Origin: Trogon surrucura
Taxonomy: Eukaryota > Chordata > Aves > Trogoniformes > Trogonidae
DNA length: 64,000 nt
Direction of reading: 5' to 3'
NCBI GenBank assembly: GCA_020746105.1
Contig: CM036624.1
Span: 3,095,562 to 3,159,561, forward strand
How positions within the stretch are numbered: position 1 is the stretch's first letter; each line of letters starts with the position of its first letter. The notes under the pieces were generated by a model. It had not been told where the DNA came from. It made no database searches and was given only the letters and a program-made list of their open reading frames with translations. Of this stretch, positions 35,264 through 50,751 are shown one piece after another. A program made the position numbers and the translations under genes.

Positions 35264-38200
35264 GATTCTGCACAAGAAGACAGAAGATTAAGTTTAAACT
35301 CGTGTCTCATACTCCCCAGCACCGTGAATTATGGCAAGAGTATGCGACGTACGCCGGTAACGCTATTGATCTCTCTTAAATTAATTCTCTTTGCTATGGA
35401 AATGGGAGACAAAACCAGACTCCATCGCTACGAAAACAGCCGAGGCACTTCAGCTGATTTTCCTCAGAACTAAACTGATTTCTTGTACCATTCTTAATTG
35501 TATTGGGAACAAAAAAAAACAAAAAAAAAACCCACACACAACAGTTTTACAGATGAATAGTAAAAAAGCGCTAAACTCCGTGAGGTCTGTATAAAATTAA
35601 GGATTTTAGTAAAATGTGTATTATATATGAGGCGCTAGAAAATCTACAGTTGTCAGTGGTGCAGATAATAGAAAAAAAAGGCACACGGATGTGTAATGTT
35701 TATTCATATATGCCTTTATATTTAGCAGATGGTTGCTAAGCTTTTTGAGGGCTTGCGATTTAACTTTGCTGGGGAGAAAGTACAAGCTGGCTACTATCAT
35801 CTTTGAGACTTCCTGAGATTTTAGCATTTCTGGAAAGCTCACCATGGGCGTTTCCTGACCCTGTGGGCGAGGAACCCATTTCCCCCATTCACATCACGCT
35901 GACAGCATCTTCAGAGGGGGACCTGGCATTTAAGATCCCTGAGTTTTCCACCACATTCTACCACAGACTAAAACACACCCTGTATAACCCTGTCTTAACT
36001 GCTGTACTGAGCTCATTGGGAATACGTGACTGTCCAGCACGTTTCCTGCGCTTTGTGATCTGTACCAGTGAATTATGCCTCAAAAATTTTAGAAATTACA
36101 AAATGGGCATTTGAAAGCTTTCATTAACTGACTGACTTCCCCCCACGTTGCTTCCTCGCCCGAGCTATGCTGCAAAACGTTCGTTAAGCTGAAGGGAAAG
36201 AGCAAAAGGGCTGGTTTAAGGGGTGAATAGCGGCAGGTAGTCTTTATGGAGAGCCTTATCAGTCAGGTCTAGCCAAAATAACCCAGAATAACACTTCTTC
36301 TAGGTATGGCATTAATTCAAGGTGAGACGTGCATAAAAAGAGGGCTGATTCAGGGAACTTTCATGACAGCTGTATTTAGATCCAGACTAATTTTACTGGA
36401 TTGTCTTTCAGATATGACAAGCAGCCTGCAGTATACTGTGTCTTTCTAAAAGGATAATTTGCTATTTCCCTATAACCTCTCTATACAGGTTAATTTAAGT
36501 CATCTTCCTTATCTGGATAGTTTAAACAGGTTTGATTTTGGAGAGACTTTTTTTTTCTTCAGAAAACAAACGTGGATCTTACTACACTAGTCTATTCCAG
36601 GAGTAGGCACAGGTCAAGGGATCAAAATATTCTGGGAAGTAATTTTTCTTATGTTCTTTTATCCCATTTGTAACATTTGGACTACAAGAGAATCAACAAA
36701 AAAAAAAAATCCTAGAAGTTACTCATTACATGACAGATTATTTCTAGAGCAGCTTTATCTCCGCACAAAGAGCGCTCCTGTTCGCAGCACAGCTGCTAAC
36801 AACTCATCAACACTCCTTGTTTAATAGGTACAATTAGAAGTCAAAACTCTAAAGCAACCTGAAATGTTGTTATTGTAGTAAGTTGTGCAACTGGATTTGA
36901 TTTCTAGCCTTTGCTCCTGACACTGTTTACAAGACATATTTAGTGCAGGTGGTATTCTCCTTAATTTCACTGAAGGTCAAGAGTACTTGTCATAATTGTG
37001 TTTTTCTGCACAGCTGAGAATTCAACTACTTCTGTAGACAGAAAACAGACACTGTTTCTGTGAAGGAAACACATGGCACTGAAGAGTTGGACTAGAAATA
37101 AGCAGAATGAAGTAATTTTTCACACAGTTTTCTACTATCTCATCAAGATCATCACACTTTTGAGGTTACTGTGTATCAGTGAAAGCATCCATTTGGGTAC
37201 TTACAATTACAGAACTTAATCCTTTGTCTAGAAAAAGTTGTTTCAATTGTCTTGCTTAAGGTGGCTACTATGAATTTTTACAAGAACTTGATCTCAGATT
37301 GCAGTCCTGAAATGTTTGTAATTGATTTGACAATGATTTGCGACCATAAAAATCTAATGAAACTGAAATAAGTGAAGGTTCTAAATTGAGTTGGGGAAAA
37401 ATAAAGAACCAAAAATATAAATTAATTTACTCTTCTGCTATTTTGGAACATCAAAATCACATCTTTCGGAAAAGAGCCACATAGAGCTTATTCTCTGTAA
37501 ATTCTAAACCATTACAATTCTTATGCGCCATCCCGGATCTGCAGGAAAAAATAGCGTGGTAGAAGTAGGACACTATTCTTGTGTCTTGATTCATTTGCCA
37601 TTATGAATTAAAAACCCATCCTACACGCAGTAAGCACGCTTCAAATATAGTCCATTCAACCTGCTTTTTCTGTGAATACACATTTCCCTCATCCTCTAAC
37701 TTAAAATCGTTCAGAATGCCTTCACTGCGCTTTTTACCTGAAGAAATGATGTTAAACAATCTTTGAATTCTGCTGAGTTTTAAACTTCTTCTCCACAGCA
37801 ATTGAAATCATAAAAAAAAAGAAAAAAAAACACCAAGAAACCTACCAAAATAGAACAAAAAGAAAAAAAACAAAGCACACCAGGTGTCTCCTTTTGTATT
37901 ACTTATATAACAGTTGTATCTTGCATAACATTTCAGGAGCAGTTTTATTCCAGTAAACGACTTCCTGAGATTTCGTAGACATTGAAGAGAAGAAATCCTT
38001 CCTTCCAGATCCTGGAGCTCAGGGGTGCTCCAGAGCATCAGTTCCCAACATTCTGATACTAGAGACAGATTCCTCTTTTGAAATCCGTTCCCTGCCGATT
38101 TGCTTCTTACCCACCTCTTCTACCCCCATCCAACCTCCTTTAAACCGCTCTGCTCCGAATTGCTGCATCTCTCTGCAAAAATATGTGAATACGTAAAAAC

Positions 38201-41200
38201 TGAATCTCATTGCCATAAAGCCTACTCTAGATAGGATGAGATTTTTTTTTTTTTACTTAAAAGCACAAATGCAAGTAAAACAGTGCCTTTTTGTGGGGCA
38301 GTTCGTTTTCAAACGTACAAATTTCTATTAAATTGACACAAGAAATAGTCTTTCAAACATACATTTTAATTATTAGCGTAAGCCTCAAATAAATGACCAG
38401 CTTGTAATCTAATTGATCTCTCTTTCATCATTTTCCTACCTGAAAACACAAATTTGTACAGTAAAGCAAGTATTGTCTCATGAAATTTCGTTACGTCAAA
38501 ATACGGGAAATCATTATTTCAATCTGTTGGATTTATCCGGCATCTTGCTACCAAATTAAAGCTGCTTCTTTGCTCACCCCACTGGTGACATACATATTTT
38601 GTTTTCTAGTTGTGTTTATTAAGTTTTACTGTTTATTTTACGGTTGAATTCGCTCTTAAATTCTAACGAACATATTGTTAAAGAAAAAAAAAAAGGAGGA
38701 AAAAACCCTCTAACCAACATCCTCTGCCATTTTTGTACACATATTCAGGGAATAAAGTTTATGTAACTTCATTTAGAGTGTCAGTGATCATGACTATTCT
38801 ATCAGGACTAGTATTCTAGCTGAATTTTTCAGACTCAGTGGCAAAATTGAGGTAACTTAAAAACTTTTCCATGGGGAAAAAAAAAAGCCATAAGCATATT
38901 ACTGGTCATGTTAACAGACGAAGCGAAACCTGAGTTACTTAAAAAGCTGACAAAACTCTCATCATTTTCAAAGAGGAATTAAGTTGTGTGCTGAAGGACT
39001 GGTTTAAATTTGTACAAAACAAAAATGCCTGAACTCTAAGAACGAAACAGGTCAAAGGAAAGAGAGCCTAGTGTTGCCTATGTATCACATTTGTGAATGT
39101 ATATTTAGAGTCGGTTCCTCAAGAGAGGTGACAATACACCTTGACCTATGCAGGTCACCTTGGACCAATTAGCACAGGGGCTCACATTTAGCATCAGCCC
39201 AGCAGGCTGCAATGGGTTGGGACTCCATCAGGTGTTTTCAACATACTCCTGGTGGAAGGAGGCTGATACCTCGGCACACACAAGTTATGACACCGTTGGA
39301 ACCAGCAGAAAGGGCTGAATTCACAAATATTTTATTGCATTAAGACCTAAGCTCGCTGCTCTGTTCTCCTCCAAAGCCTCTCTGCTGGGTAACGCACTAT
39401 GCGGAGCCGACGTCCCGCCCTTCTCTTCCCCCTTCTTTGGGATTTACACAGAACAGACAGCAATGATTTCCTGCTGGATGCCCTCAGGATTCGCCACGTG
39501 TTTTGGACGTTGCAAAGGGAGAGCAGACAGACAAGAAAATTTGAGTCTTTATGGGAGAGGGGGTTGTGGCCTTTGGCTACGAGTTCTTAATGAGCTTCCT
39601 CCTCCTCCTCTTCTCCTTCGCTTTCTACAACAGGAGGTGGCAAGCATAACAAAAACTAGAAATGTGCATCCCTCCTTGCCAAAGATACGTCTTCCGGTAT
39701 TTTTAAATTTAGAAACTTAACTCGGCTGGCATTTCTTCTACTGCACAAATGCAAAATAAGTGAGGTGAATGTAGAATGAAAGAGAAACGTGGGTGAGACC
39801 TACTTCCCAATTGTTCTGTTGGAAAACTCGTACTTTGTTTCATGACAAGCAGTAAGATTCACTGAGAAAAGGCATTCTGCATTGAAAGATATTGGGCATT
39901 TTTCATTATATGAGAATATTTCTGAATGAAGACCTTCTATATTGTTTTCTGTTTCCTTAAGAAGGCCTCAGACTGTACCAGCTGTCTAAATATATTTACA
40001 GTCTCTCCACACTGCTTCAAGCCCACTCTAGTGGAATTTGTGTAAGGGTCAAAGGTAGCATAACTGAAGAGGTTTTGCTTTGGTTGGTTTTTTAAGACAC
40101 GAGATGATAGCCATGCATTTTACACAAACATAGCTATGCATATAGCTGGCTCATTATAGAAACATCTGTTAATCTAATTTAGAGATACAACCTTTCTGAG
40201 TGACTGCTAACAATTCAGCAAACTTTTTTAAAAAAATTAACGCTGTGTTCCACAGCTTGTTTTTGACTTGTCTTTGTTCTCTACTGCCCTTATTTTCCTT
40301 TTTATTTTTTTATTTTAATTGTAGGATGCTGGTTGAGCCACAAAAGCAAGTCCTGTATCTCCCACAGTTTACTTGCCAAGATAATTTAACTTACTTGTTT
40401 AAGTTGAGGGGAAAAAAAAATGAATAAACATTTTGGATGAAATGATATATGCGCATCTAAAGCCAGAAGCCAAGCCGAAATCAGATCAAGTTTACCTAAA
40501 AACAGATACACTATTACCAAATAACCAATAGAGTATATTTATCACATGAATCAATTGCTCAAAATCTGACAGTTAGTATCTTTTCTGAAATTGCTATTCG
40601 GAGGATCCCTCCCCCATCCTCCAGGAAAGACATCTGGCTAGCACTGAATGGAGTTTAGTGTTTGAACATCCCATCTGGTTTCATCATGTTAACACATGAT
40701 TCCAAGTCATTCAAGAAGTATGAACAATGGATATTGTATTCCATATAGCGCCATGTGGATTTAATCTTTAAAAGATGGTGGCACTGTAGAACTCAACCTT
40801 TTCATTAAAAAGTCAAAACATTTCATGTACTGAAAAACTTGTTTCCCGTGGCCTCAGAAAAGTCTCACATTTGGCCCAAAGAATGACAAGACAATGTGTC
40901 CCTCATAGATTGCCATATCTTTCATAATACCTATTTGATAGATCCAGAGCATGTCTCCTAAACATGGAAAAGCAACACCAAAGACAGACTTTTTCATGAG
41001 AATACTCATCATTTTCATGCTCAAATTACTTCCAGATTGCTTAAAAACAAATGCAGAACATCGCTACGAGGCAAATGGAAGCTGGGCACCTTTGCCTTCC
41101 AAAGCTGGTAACTCTGCCTTTCACTGAGATTATCCAAATCTGCAATGTCTCTCTTCCAAACAAATCGTGAGCAAGCATTTTCTTCAACAGACCAGCGCTA

Positions 41201-44200
41201 ATCTGTCGCAGTGATGCTGAAAGAATGTCTCATTTCTTTCTGTCCTCTTGAACAAAAAATCAAATTTCACTTAATTTTTTTATTCAAACACTACTTTTAG
41301 ATTTATTTCCTCATAAGGACGATTGATCCATTGTCCTGTAACACTGATCTTAACAGGTATTTTCTGTGTTTATTAAAGGTTCCCTAGTAGGACCAAATAT
41401 TCAGTAAGTGGCTTATTGTAGAAAGGTAATAAAATTGAGCTCAGACTGAAAGAGAATCATAGAATATTTAGATGTAAATATGTGTTTAAGCTGTCCTTTG
41501 AGCTGCCTAATAAAACTAGAGTGCTTCATTTGAGCACTTAGGAAAGTGAATGGATATTACCTGCTAGATACAGAAATAAATACAGATTTGTGAAACATCC
41601 TTTTAGTGTTAAGGATGAAGCAGGGCCAGTATTCTTTAAAAGTTACATGAAAGAAAAGTGATCATGTAATTTTTAAATCTTATTGCTGAATCTCAACTCA
41701 CATTTTATTTTTGGAGTCAAGGTTCTAAAAAGATGCGATTTCTCATCATAAATCCCTGGAACTGGCCCAGGGAAAGGGACTAGTTTATCCTCAGACCTCT
41801 GAAGCCAGAATCAGAGCTGTGTAACAAGACGTTATAGATGTGGGTGATTAGAAAAGACAAAGAGAATTCTACAGAGACTGATAAAGGAGATTAAGTTACA
41901 CCATCCAACTTTCTGAACTCTGTTGAAATGTATCCTTTCTTTAGTGTCACCATAATTACAGCCAGCTCCTAGGGTGAAGTAAGTTGGATAAAAGAAGGCA
42001 AGAAAAACAAAACTGATCACATGACATCAGGATTTTCACACCAATGCCTAAACCAAAAGTATTTACAAGGCTATTGATGATGCTTAAAACATCACTTCGC
42101 ATTGGCTGGAAAATTCCTTTGCCTGTTGCGCTTGTTTGCGTTGACAAAACCAACCAGAGGATCAGGACTACTGTATTTGGAAATAGAGGAGCCAAAGAAG
42201 GAAGAGAGGTGTGCTGGCAAATGAGTTCCTGGTGGAAGGAAGTGGAGAAGTTCATGGCAAAGTTGGGTTGAGGTTCAGGTGTATCAGTTGGAGATTCTAC
42301 TTAAAGCTATGGAGAACACACAGGCTGTTAAATCAGTGTATTATAAGGATTCAACGCTCCCCCTGGATAGCTGCAGAGAGCTGCCACCATTAACAGAAAC
42401 TAATGGGTGGTCCTAATAAGCAATCTTGCAAGGGCAACCCGAGTTCTAGCTCGGGTTCCGATGATTTGTAACACATGGCTAGCCTTATGGAGGCTCTAAG
42501 TGCATTATGATTCAAATAACTGAATTCAAACTTAAATCTCTTTTCCCTTCATTAACAAAACTGAGGAATTTGTGCACTGCAGACGTTTGAAATCTCAGAC
42601 TCCCCCCTCTCGCTAATACAGCCTTGTTTTCCACGTATAAATGGCAAGCTGCCAATTAGGGGAGTACACATGCTGCAATGCAATGCGAAGGAAAATAAGT
42701 AGATATGTCTGTATGTATTAACTCCGAGTCAGAGTATTGTCTAGTGCAGCTGGAGTGAAAAACATTCCAAAAAAGCTAATTACAACTCCGGTCTTTATTA
42801 TTATAAGCAAAAGCTTTTGAGTACTAGAGTTACATTCCTCACTGCATCTTATTTCTTGGTTTTAAGTCTTACTTTCTCTTCTTTCACCCATTCAAACTCT
42901 CAAAAATACAATCGTGTCAGCTATTAAAACAAAACCAAAAATGTTATAAAAAGGCAATTTATCAAGCTGTACTACCAAAACCAAAACTTGTTTCATTCAT
43001 TCCATTACCTTTATGGGTGAGCCTTTTAGTTGCTTTTTGCCAGACGTACAACACAATTCTGACATAGACCACAAGTCCACTAAAAGACCTCATAAACAAA
43101 ACCTGTTGGTTTTGACTGAAACATTTTTATAAAGCTTCCTTTTCCCCTTCTTGGGGAAGGAAAAAAGTTTCTGGTGAAGCCAGCAGGAAACACAAGGTTC
43201 ATCCAGAATCAGAACAACGCAGTATGAGAAACTGCTTATTCCTTGACTGCCAGGTTGTGGGAAGGTATTTTAAGATTATTTCCCTCTATTCATTCTGCTA
43301 TAAATCAAAGCAAACTGAGACTCTTCTGGACACGCTATACAAATAAATCAAGGCAATTCCGTATGGTAAATCACACACACAGTTGTATATCACCCTCAAA
43401 ATCTCGCAGTAGCAATCTAGATGAAAACATACAAAATTAAACAAGAAAAACTTAAAAAGAACCCCTCCATATGTTCTCTATCTCTATTTTCTGTCCAGAT
43501 ACTGTAAGTATCTTGACCGTGTACAAGGTCACCATATTTGTTGACCCCGCTAAAATAAAAATATAACCATAATTATATTTTATCCATCCTCCTCTCTAGT
43601 TAAGAATGAGAGACTTAGCCTAACTAAATTTTGTGGGCTCTGTAATCTCCGCATGACTGTGCTGCATTTTCTCCTCCTGAAATGCTTGGCATCTCCCTGT
43701 GCCACACTGCTCAGCATAAGCAGCTTTTCTGTAATTCATAGATCAGCTCCGTACAGGACCGTTGCCATTTTTCATTCGCAAAAGCAACTATATGAAGTGA
43801 TAGAACTTTCAGAAATGGAAAAAAAAACCGTGTCCTACTTTTAGCTCAACAGAAAGTGGCGTTTCATCTTATAACCTTGCCAGTGCACTTGTTAGTAATG
43901 TGATGTGATGCGTCGTGGAGGTTGAAGGGAATTTGTTTGCCTCAGGGATCAAGTGCCACTTCTCACCAAAAACGTAAGAAGATTTCACTCCACGTTTGAC
44001 TCCTAGTTCACAAGTGGAGCAGTCTTTGAATATCAGCTTTTCTGTCGAGCTGGAATACGGCAATTCATGAAGTGAAACTTTGTGTGGGGTTCCACCATTT
44101 TTAAAGCAAACTCCTTAAGAAAACATTTCCAAGTAGTAAAAGGGAATTTATAGACCAGACACACTGACTCCAAAATAGCTGTTTCCCATTCAGCAGCAAA

Positions 44201-46334
44201 TTAACAATTTCAGACAAATATCTTACTAAATTCCACTAAAATTTAATATAGAACACAAGTAGTTTTGAACTCAAAGTTTCCTGGGCTGGAAAAAGTAAGT
44301 TTTCTGCTTATATGTCATCATGAAATACTTATCAGTTTGCTAGATTAAAAAAAAAAATAGCAACAAATAGCATGCAGTGGATCGTTTCTATAGGTGAAAG
44401 ACTTCACATAAATTTGTCTAGAATTCAGTAGTCACATGTATTCAACATATTAAGTCATGTTACTTGATCTCACCCTCCTACAAGCATAACAACAATGTGG
44501 TCTCCCACTAAGTTATTCAGTGTTTAATGTAACGGGCCAGTAGTACCTCAAAGTTGCTGGGCATAATTAGCAACCTAAGACAGATCTAAATGCACAACTT
44601 GTGGGGAACTTTCACAAGAAATCTTTTGTGTAACGGTACCTGCTGCATAATTTTTAGCAAAAAGCTTTTAGTCCATTTTGGACAAGTGCAAGCACTTGCA
44701 CCAACTTTTCAAATTAAATATCCAGTCAAAACATTTAATAAAACAAAAACGCCCTATCCTCCAGATAAATTAGTTAATTTTAGTCATGGAACTATGACAT
44801 CCCAATCCAAATCCAATCTTCAGGTATTTTAACAATTGCAATTCTCTTTTAAGAGATATGCAGATGTATTCATGGGAGGGGAAGGATGGCTGTCGGGCTT
44901 TGATTAGTGTAATTTGGGGATGAAGATGAAAAAGAATGAGAGAGTCAGCTCTGTGTTTAAAATAATTCTTTTGCTACCAGAAGATTCTGCTGTCACAAGA
45001 TAGGTGAGACTGTTAGGGTCCAGGTGAGACCTGGAACAAACCAAACAAGATAAAGGTCTTGTCAGACTCTGCTTATGACCAGAGTTAAGCAAACGCATAG
45101 TTGACAAAGGGTACTCGATAACCTTTGCCCACTTCTTTGAAACCTTCATCATAATATACAGATAACGAGGCTTAAGAGTTGAAAAGCATCTTCAACAGTT
45201 ATCAAAGTTACTGCCATTTTTCGAGTCATGGAGCCGTGCTGTTTGGATGTCCAGCATCACACTCTAAATGAGGTTACGGAAAACTTCATTCTGAGAGAAA
45301 AACCCTGGGTTTCACAGCAATTTGGCAGAATAGCCTGAGTATTACCAGAGCCTTCACCTTCCATTAAATTTAGGAGGGCTAGGTATACATCTGGGAAAAG
45401 GGGGGGGAAAAAAAGCAATATTTGAGTAAATCTGTAAAGATTGATCTTTTTGAGGTGTGCAGTGAAGAAAAAAAAGAGTCTACAAAGTACAAAACCTGTA
45501 TGTATTCTGAACTATCTTAATATTTAAGACAAATCTATTAAAGGCAATTTTTCAGTGCAAATTATGTACTGGATTTGGTTTCTAACACTAGAAAGTTGCC
45601 TCACAAGATTAAAAAATGTTGGTTGGTTATTAGAGTAGCTAGCATAAAAAAAAAAAATATTGTCCAACAAAAGATACAGTTATTTCTTTACAAAGACAAA
45701 ATCCTATTAAATTAGAAAGGTTTCCATGATTAAAAGAGAGCTATGCAAATATTTAAGAAATGGATATCTTGCTCTATCAAGCCAAGCATGTGGCACTGTG
45801 CTTGGGACTAAAAGGTCTAGATTGACTAGAATTTCTTCTGGACTAAAATTTGATTTGATGAGAGGCTCACCGAGGTTAGACATACCCAGATTTAAAACAG
45901 TAAAACTTGAATACACTCTACCTTTAATATACTTCAGATGATGCTGGCAATTAAGGTGGGGGGATTTTTTTGAGATGGATTTTTACAGAAGCCTCTCTGC
46001 ATAATAATTTAAAAGAAATAATCACTAAAGAAGATATATAATTCCAGATTTAAGAGGCAAAATGCTATTAACAGCAACAAAAGGAACCACAGCAGATTTC
46101 AGTTCATCCAGTACTACTGGTATTTGCAGAAATTTTGTGCAAAATGCAGCGAGTCGCAGCACTCTTCTGCAATGTCAGAGCTCACTGTCATGAGGTGCGG
46201 TGTTTTTGCTGAACAGAGAATTATTCAAAACTTTTTCTTTTTTCCTTGTTAAAAGAATTACAGAGAACTGTTAAGAAGAACCTTATTTACTAGAAACTTG
46301 TTGAATAATATGATTTATGTACTTGTGAAGCAAG
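35264..46334. other. AT-rich non-coding DNA
   Basis: About 11 kb without a recognisable gene, RNA gene or mobile element. It holds many short A and T runs and one 8-bp GC-containing hairpin at 42436-42457. Frames are short, on both strands, without domains or splice context. Confidence 0.45.
42436..42457 (+). repeat. 8-bp perfect hairpin
   Basis: Arms aacccgag (42436-42443) and ctcgggtt (42450-42457) enclose the 6-base loop ttctag. There is no T-run after it and no tRNA or known small RNA fold around it. Confidence 0.7.
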
Positions 46335-46698
46335 TTTATTCTGGAGAAGAGGAAGCTGAGGAGAGACCTTATCACCCTCTACACCTGCCCAAAAGGAGAT
46401 TGTAGTGGGGTTGGGTGTTGATCTCTTCTCCCAAGTAACAATAGGGACCCAGGAAATGGGTTCAAGTTACACCAGGGGAGGTTTAGATTGGAAATTAGGA
46501 AAAAATTCTTTACTGAAAGAGTGGTGAAGCATTGGAACAGGCTGCACAAGGAAGCGGTGGAGTCACCAGCCCCGAAGGTGTTCAGAAAACCTGTAGATGT
46601 GACACTTTGGGATGTGGTTTAGTGGTCGTGGTGGTGTTGGATTGATGGTTGGACTTAATGATCTTAGAGGTCTTTTCCAACCTTAACGATTCTATAAG
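46335..46698 (+). mobile_element. CR1 LINE 3' fragment
   Basis: It begins ctggagaagaggaagctgag (46341), the usual CR1 'gagaagaggaggctcag' block. It continues through caggggaggtttagattgga, gaacaggctgcacaaggaag, a ggtgttcagaaaa block and tggttggacttaatgatctt, and ends tcttttccaaccttaacgat followed by tctataag. This is the 3' few hundred bases of a CR1 element with no intact reverse transcriptase. The 5' truncation is typical of CR1. It is moderately diverged and inactive. Confidence 0.95.
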
Positions 46699-49281
46699 TT
46701 TGCCATAACAGTCCCACTTCCTATACTAACTTTATTCAAGGCAGAAGTATCATATGGAGCCTGGCAAAAATATGTAAAGATCTGGTTTTCTTACTGGACA
46801 GAATTCCCTTCCTATATCATAAATGAAGGCTTCTACTACACCCATGTCAAGTATAAAAGCTAATAAAAGATGAGAACTTTCAAAGAAGGGGAGGAAAAAA
46901 AAGTGCTAGCTACTTGCTAAAAAGAACAGAACTTGCTGTTTGTGAGAATGGAGATGATCCCCATCCAGGATTAAAAAACAAACAAACAAAAAAACCCCAA
47001 AAGACCCCCACAAAAACAGTAGAAGAGGAAAATGTTCTTGCCCTATTCTTAGATTTACTAGCAAAAAAAAAAAAAAAAATCCACTTATTTAACTGGTCAC
47101 ATTATATTTGGGTACCAGGAGAAATAACGCTTCTGGAAGAAAGCGGCTCAAGGTACTTATGTAAACCTTTATGAGAACATTAAAAAAGAAAAATTCAGTT
47201 TCATCCTCACATATTCCCATCTCCTGGCTTTTTGAAAATACATGGGCACTTGTGGTTAAAGGAGTAAGAACATAATACAGTCCAACTTGATGAGTCTGAG
47301 CTTAAAGACATCAAGAAATAATAATTGCAGCAAGTATTTCCTTACTCCACTGCTGCCAAAAAATTATTCAACTCCTTACTTCCTTCTCTGGCCGACAGTG
47401 GCACACGTCAATTTGAGTCTTGGTTGGTTGAAATGCATATCTCGATAAATTTTACTTTTGTTTTTAAATTCTTGCATGTAGAGAAGAAGTCTTTCCTTCC
47501 AGCACCAGCATTTGGAATATTGGCATTTCTCTCTTTTTTGACACCACTACTGACTGTGAGGACAGAGAGCACAGGGAGGACTCTCAGGGCATTGCCCCTC
47601 CTCCTCAAGCCCTTGTAGAATGCGTGACAGAAGGAGTTCAGAGAGCCAAGAGCCTTCTCCACTCTATAGCATCAACCAGCTCTTTCTGCTGAAATAAATG
47701 CAGCAATGAGAGTCTGCCACTTGACAAAAATAGTATTTTTTTGATCTTCTAATGTTAGCACGTATCTTCTATTCCACATTTCACAAGCAAGAAGAGTTTA
47801 AAGCATTTTTTTTTTTCAATTGAATTCAAGTGAACCTTTGAAAGTTAAATGCCTGAACTCAATATCCTATTGGCAATCCATAGTTTTTACTACCTGCTGG
47901 TAGCCCTGGTCATTTTTAATTTTACACTGCTTTCTGGCAGTCCAGAGAGCCCCTGCGTACAGTGGGGTGAACTTTTGGAGAGATGGCCAATACTAATCGT
48001 GGTAAAAGTAACATTTCAGGCTAATTCTTGAAGTCATTATCCACCTGCACACCTCTACTTTCATACAGACAATAGTTTACCGTATTTTCACCTACAAAAT
48101 CATTATTTCATTTAAAAGGATGATGAATGGGAGTATCTTAAATTGTGTGCCAAAAATAGGTTATTGTTTTAAAGAAGTAAGCACAATTTCCCAGCCTCTG
48201 TGAATAAAAGGGATTTTCAAAAAGTTCCTACCCTGATGTGAATTATAAAAATAAACTCTTAGAATACTTAAGGAGTAGTCTGGAATGTAATTAGAAACTT
48301 TAATATTTGAAGTAGAACACAAATGCATTTCCCTTCGCTTTAGTTAAGATTTTATGAGGAACGTACAGCTAAATCCGAAATAAACTCTTTCCCCTTGACA
48401 GAATTAGACAATCAAAAGTATTGAAAAATGTTAGAAAAGGAATGCATCAGGTCTGATCAGAAACACAAGGAAAGAAAAGATACGGTCAAAGTAATTAAAA
48501 ATACTAGAAGACAAAAATATATATTATGTTAAAAGGTGTGGTGTAATCAAGGTACCTGTAGTTACTTTGAACCCCGTGACTTTGAGTGAGTTTGGGATAA
48601 CAGTCTATTAAAAACTGCCTCCATCCTTTTTGGAAAAAGGCACGAGATGATATTTCCAATATCACGTAAAATAAAGAGGAAGTCTAGCTTACATCCTGGA
48701 AACTGCTAGTTATCAAGAGAGTTTCACCTGGAGACTATGTACCCATAAGGTTTAAGATTACAGAATTCTGCTACCAATACCCAGTCCTGACTGTATTTTT
48801 CCATATTAGCATCATTTGGATTAAAGTAAGTCTATATCAGGACCCTTATTTTACACTATTCTACTATTTACTGTACTTAACGTCTCTGAAGTATGTGTTT
48901 AATCCATGCACATGTACTAATGCACACCACACCAGTAATGTATAATCTGACAATTCAAAGTATTCATACCATCCACTGACAGATCACCTTCCTTTCCGAA
49001 AGAAGCACCTTAAACATGGGAAAAATTTCCTCCTTGGTTACACAAAACGCACATCAAAAGCTGAATACAAAGATTAGGCTCGATATGAAACTTCTGAGAT
49101 GTGCAATTGAAGCTACTCAAATTGTTTATTAGACAGACTTGTATATTGATTTCTTTTTAGAGACATTTCTAACCCTAGATCTGTTACATCCAGCATGCAA
49201 CACACCTGATTTTTGAAAGGTCCCAAATACATGAAAAATTCAGACATTTTTCTTCAAAGTTTTGCCATGCAATGTAACTTC

Positions 49282-49301
49282 TTTTTTTTTTTTTTTTTTT
49301 T
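49282..49301 (+). repeat. T20 homopolymer
   Basis: Twenty consecutive T. Confidence 0.85.
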
Positions 49302-50728
49302 GTGGTAAAGAAACACAATAAGCTTCCCTTAGGAACTGGCTAGTTGTTACAGTTCTGAGCTAGAGAAAAAACTCGACATAATACTTTATAGTTGCTCTGA
49401 AAGCACACCTTCAACAGTTGTCTTTCTGACTTTTTCCTATTACAAGAGTCATTTGAAGTGACACCCGAGATATTTATTTGCAGTAAGAACCCAAGCACTT
49501 GTGTCAAGTAGCACCATATTCCACAAGTTGTCTCATTTAAAAGCTGTAAGTGTAGCTGGATGCTGGCGTGTATGATTCAAGGTGACAGAACTCTGTACTT
49601 AGCAGGGGAGGGAAGTGCATTTAGAAAATAACAGAAGCCCAATTATGAGCTATAGAAATACGTAGCCTTGCTGAGCTGATTAGAGAAAGCCTATGCTTAA
49701 AGTTAGGTTTGTGTGCTCGAATCTCGCATTTAATCAGTCAACAGTAGAATAATAGTTGCCAGTAAACACTGTAACCTGACAGGGTATTGTAAACACTCTG
49801 TCTTCTATTTGGATGTAGGCTGTTGTTTTCATAGCATGAGCTACAGTCAGCAGAAAAAAAAAAATAATAAACTAAGTTATGGCATACAGCATTGGGATAT
49901 CTTCTTTGAATTTACTGAATTCCTTCCAAAATGCCTTATGGATGGACTATTTAGTATTCATCGCCATGCTCCCGTACAGCAACGGCTGTTAATCTTCTAA
50001 AATGTACAGAAAAGGAAAAACATTAGCTCTACAAATAGGCTTACTTTGGCCTATCTTGTCATTTTTAGTAGAGGAGCTGTTGGGCTTTCTGCAGGAAAAT
50101 AAAAATAATTCTAGTGGTTTACTGTAAATTAAATAGCTGTAGTAGGAATTTGTTGCCTAGCGTATCTAAGAATCAGTGAAAGGAATTCACTTTTCTTCTC
50201 TTTTCAAGGTCAGCACTGAGATGACATACAGTCTGTATGGCACGGTCGTATCATAGAGCCGACGTGCCAGACGATGAACCCATAATTCAACAAGCTCAGA
50301 CTTAAGGTCCAGCACAAACACTGAGTTAAATGTGCTTTCCAGTGCTTCTGAATATTGCATTTAGTCATTGCTGCTCCCTGGGAAAACAACCGCAGCCCCC
50401 CCCTCAACCACAGAAACCTCCTCCTTTTTCCTCCCCCTTGAACCTCCCCCCGACAACGGAACCCAAAAAACCAAAGCGAGTCCTAAGCACGGCAGGCAAG
50501 GGCAAGACTGAATTTTTGTCATTGCGATGGGGAGTTACTGGAATGACCTTAACAGCTCGGCGAGATAAATCGCGCTGCTCTGGTTTGACACTGGTGCAGA
50601 GGAGATGAGGATCTGACTCCCCTTTTGTTGTTTGACTGGTTTTCATGAGAGGAATTGGGGAGGGGGAGGGAAGGGGTGTCCAGCTACTTTCTGAAAAAGG
50701 TGGCTTTGACGGGAAAATACAGTCTTCC

Positions 50729-50751
50729 AAAAAAAAAAAAAAAAAAAAAAA
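50729..50751 (+). repeat. A23 homopolymer
   Basis: Twenty-three consecutive A. No element body recognised upstream. Confidence 0.85.
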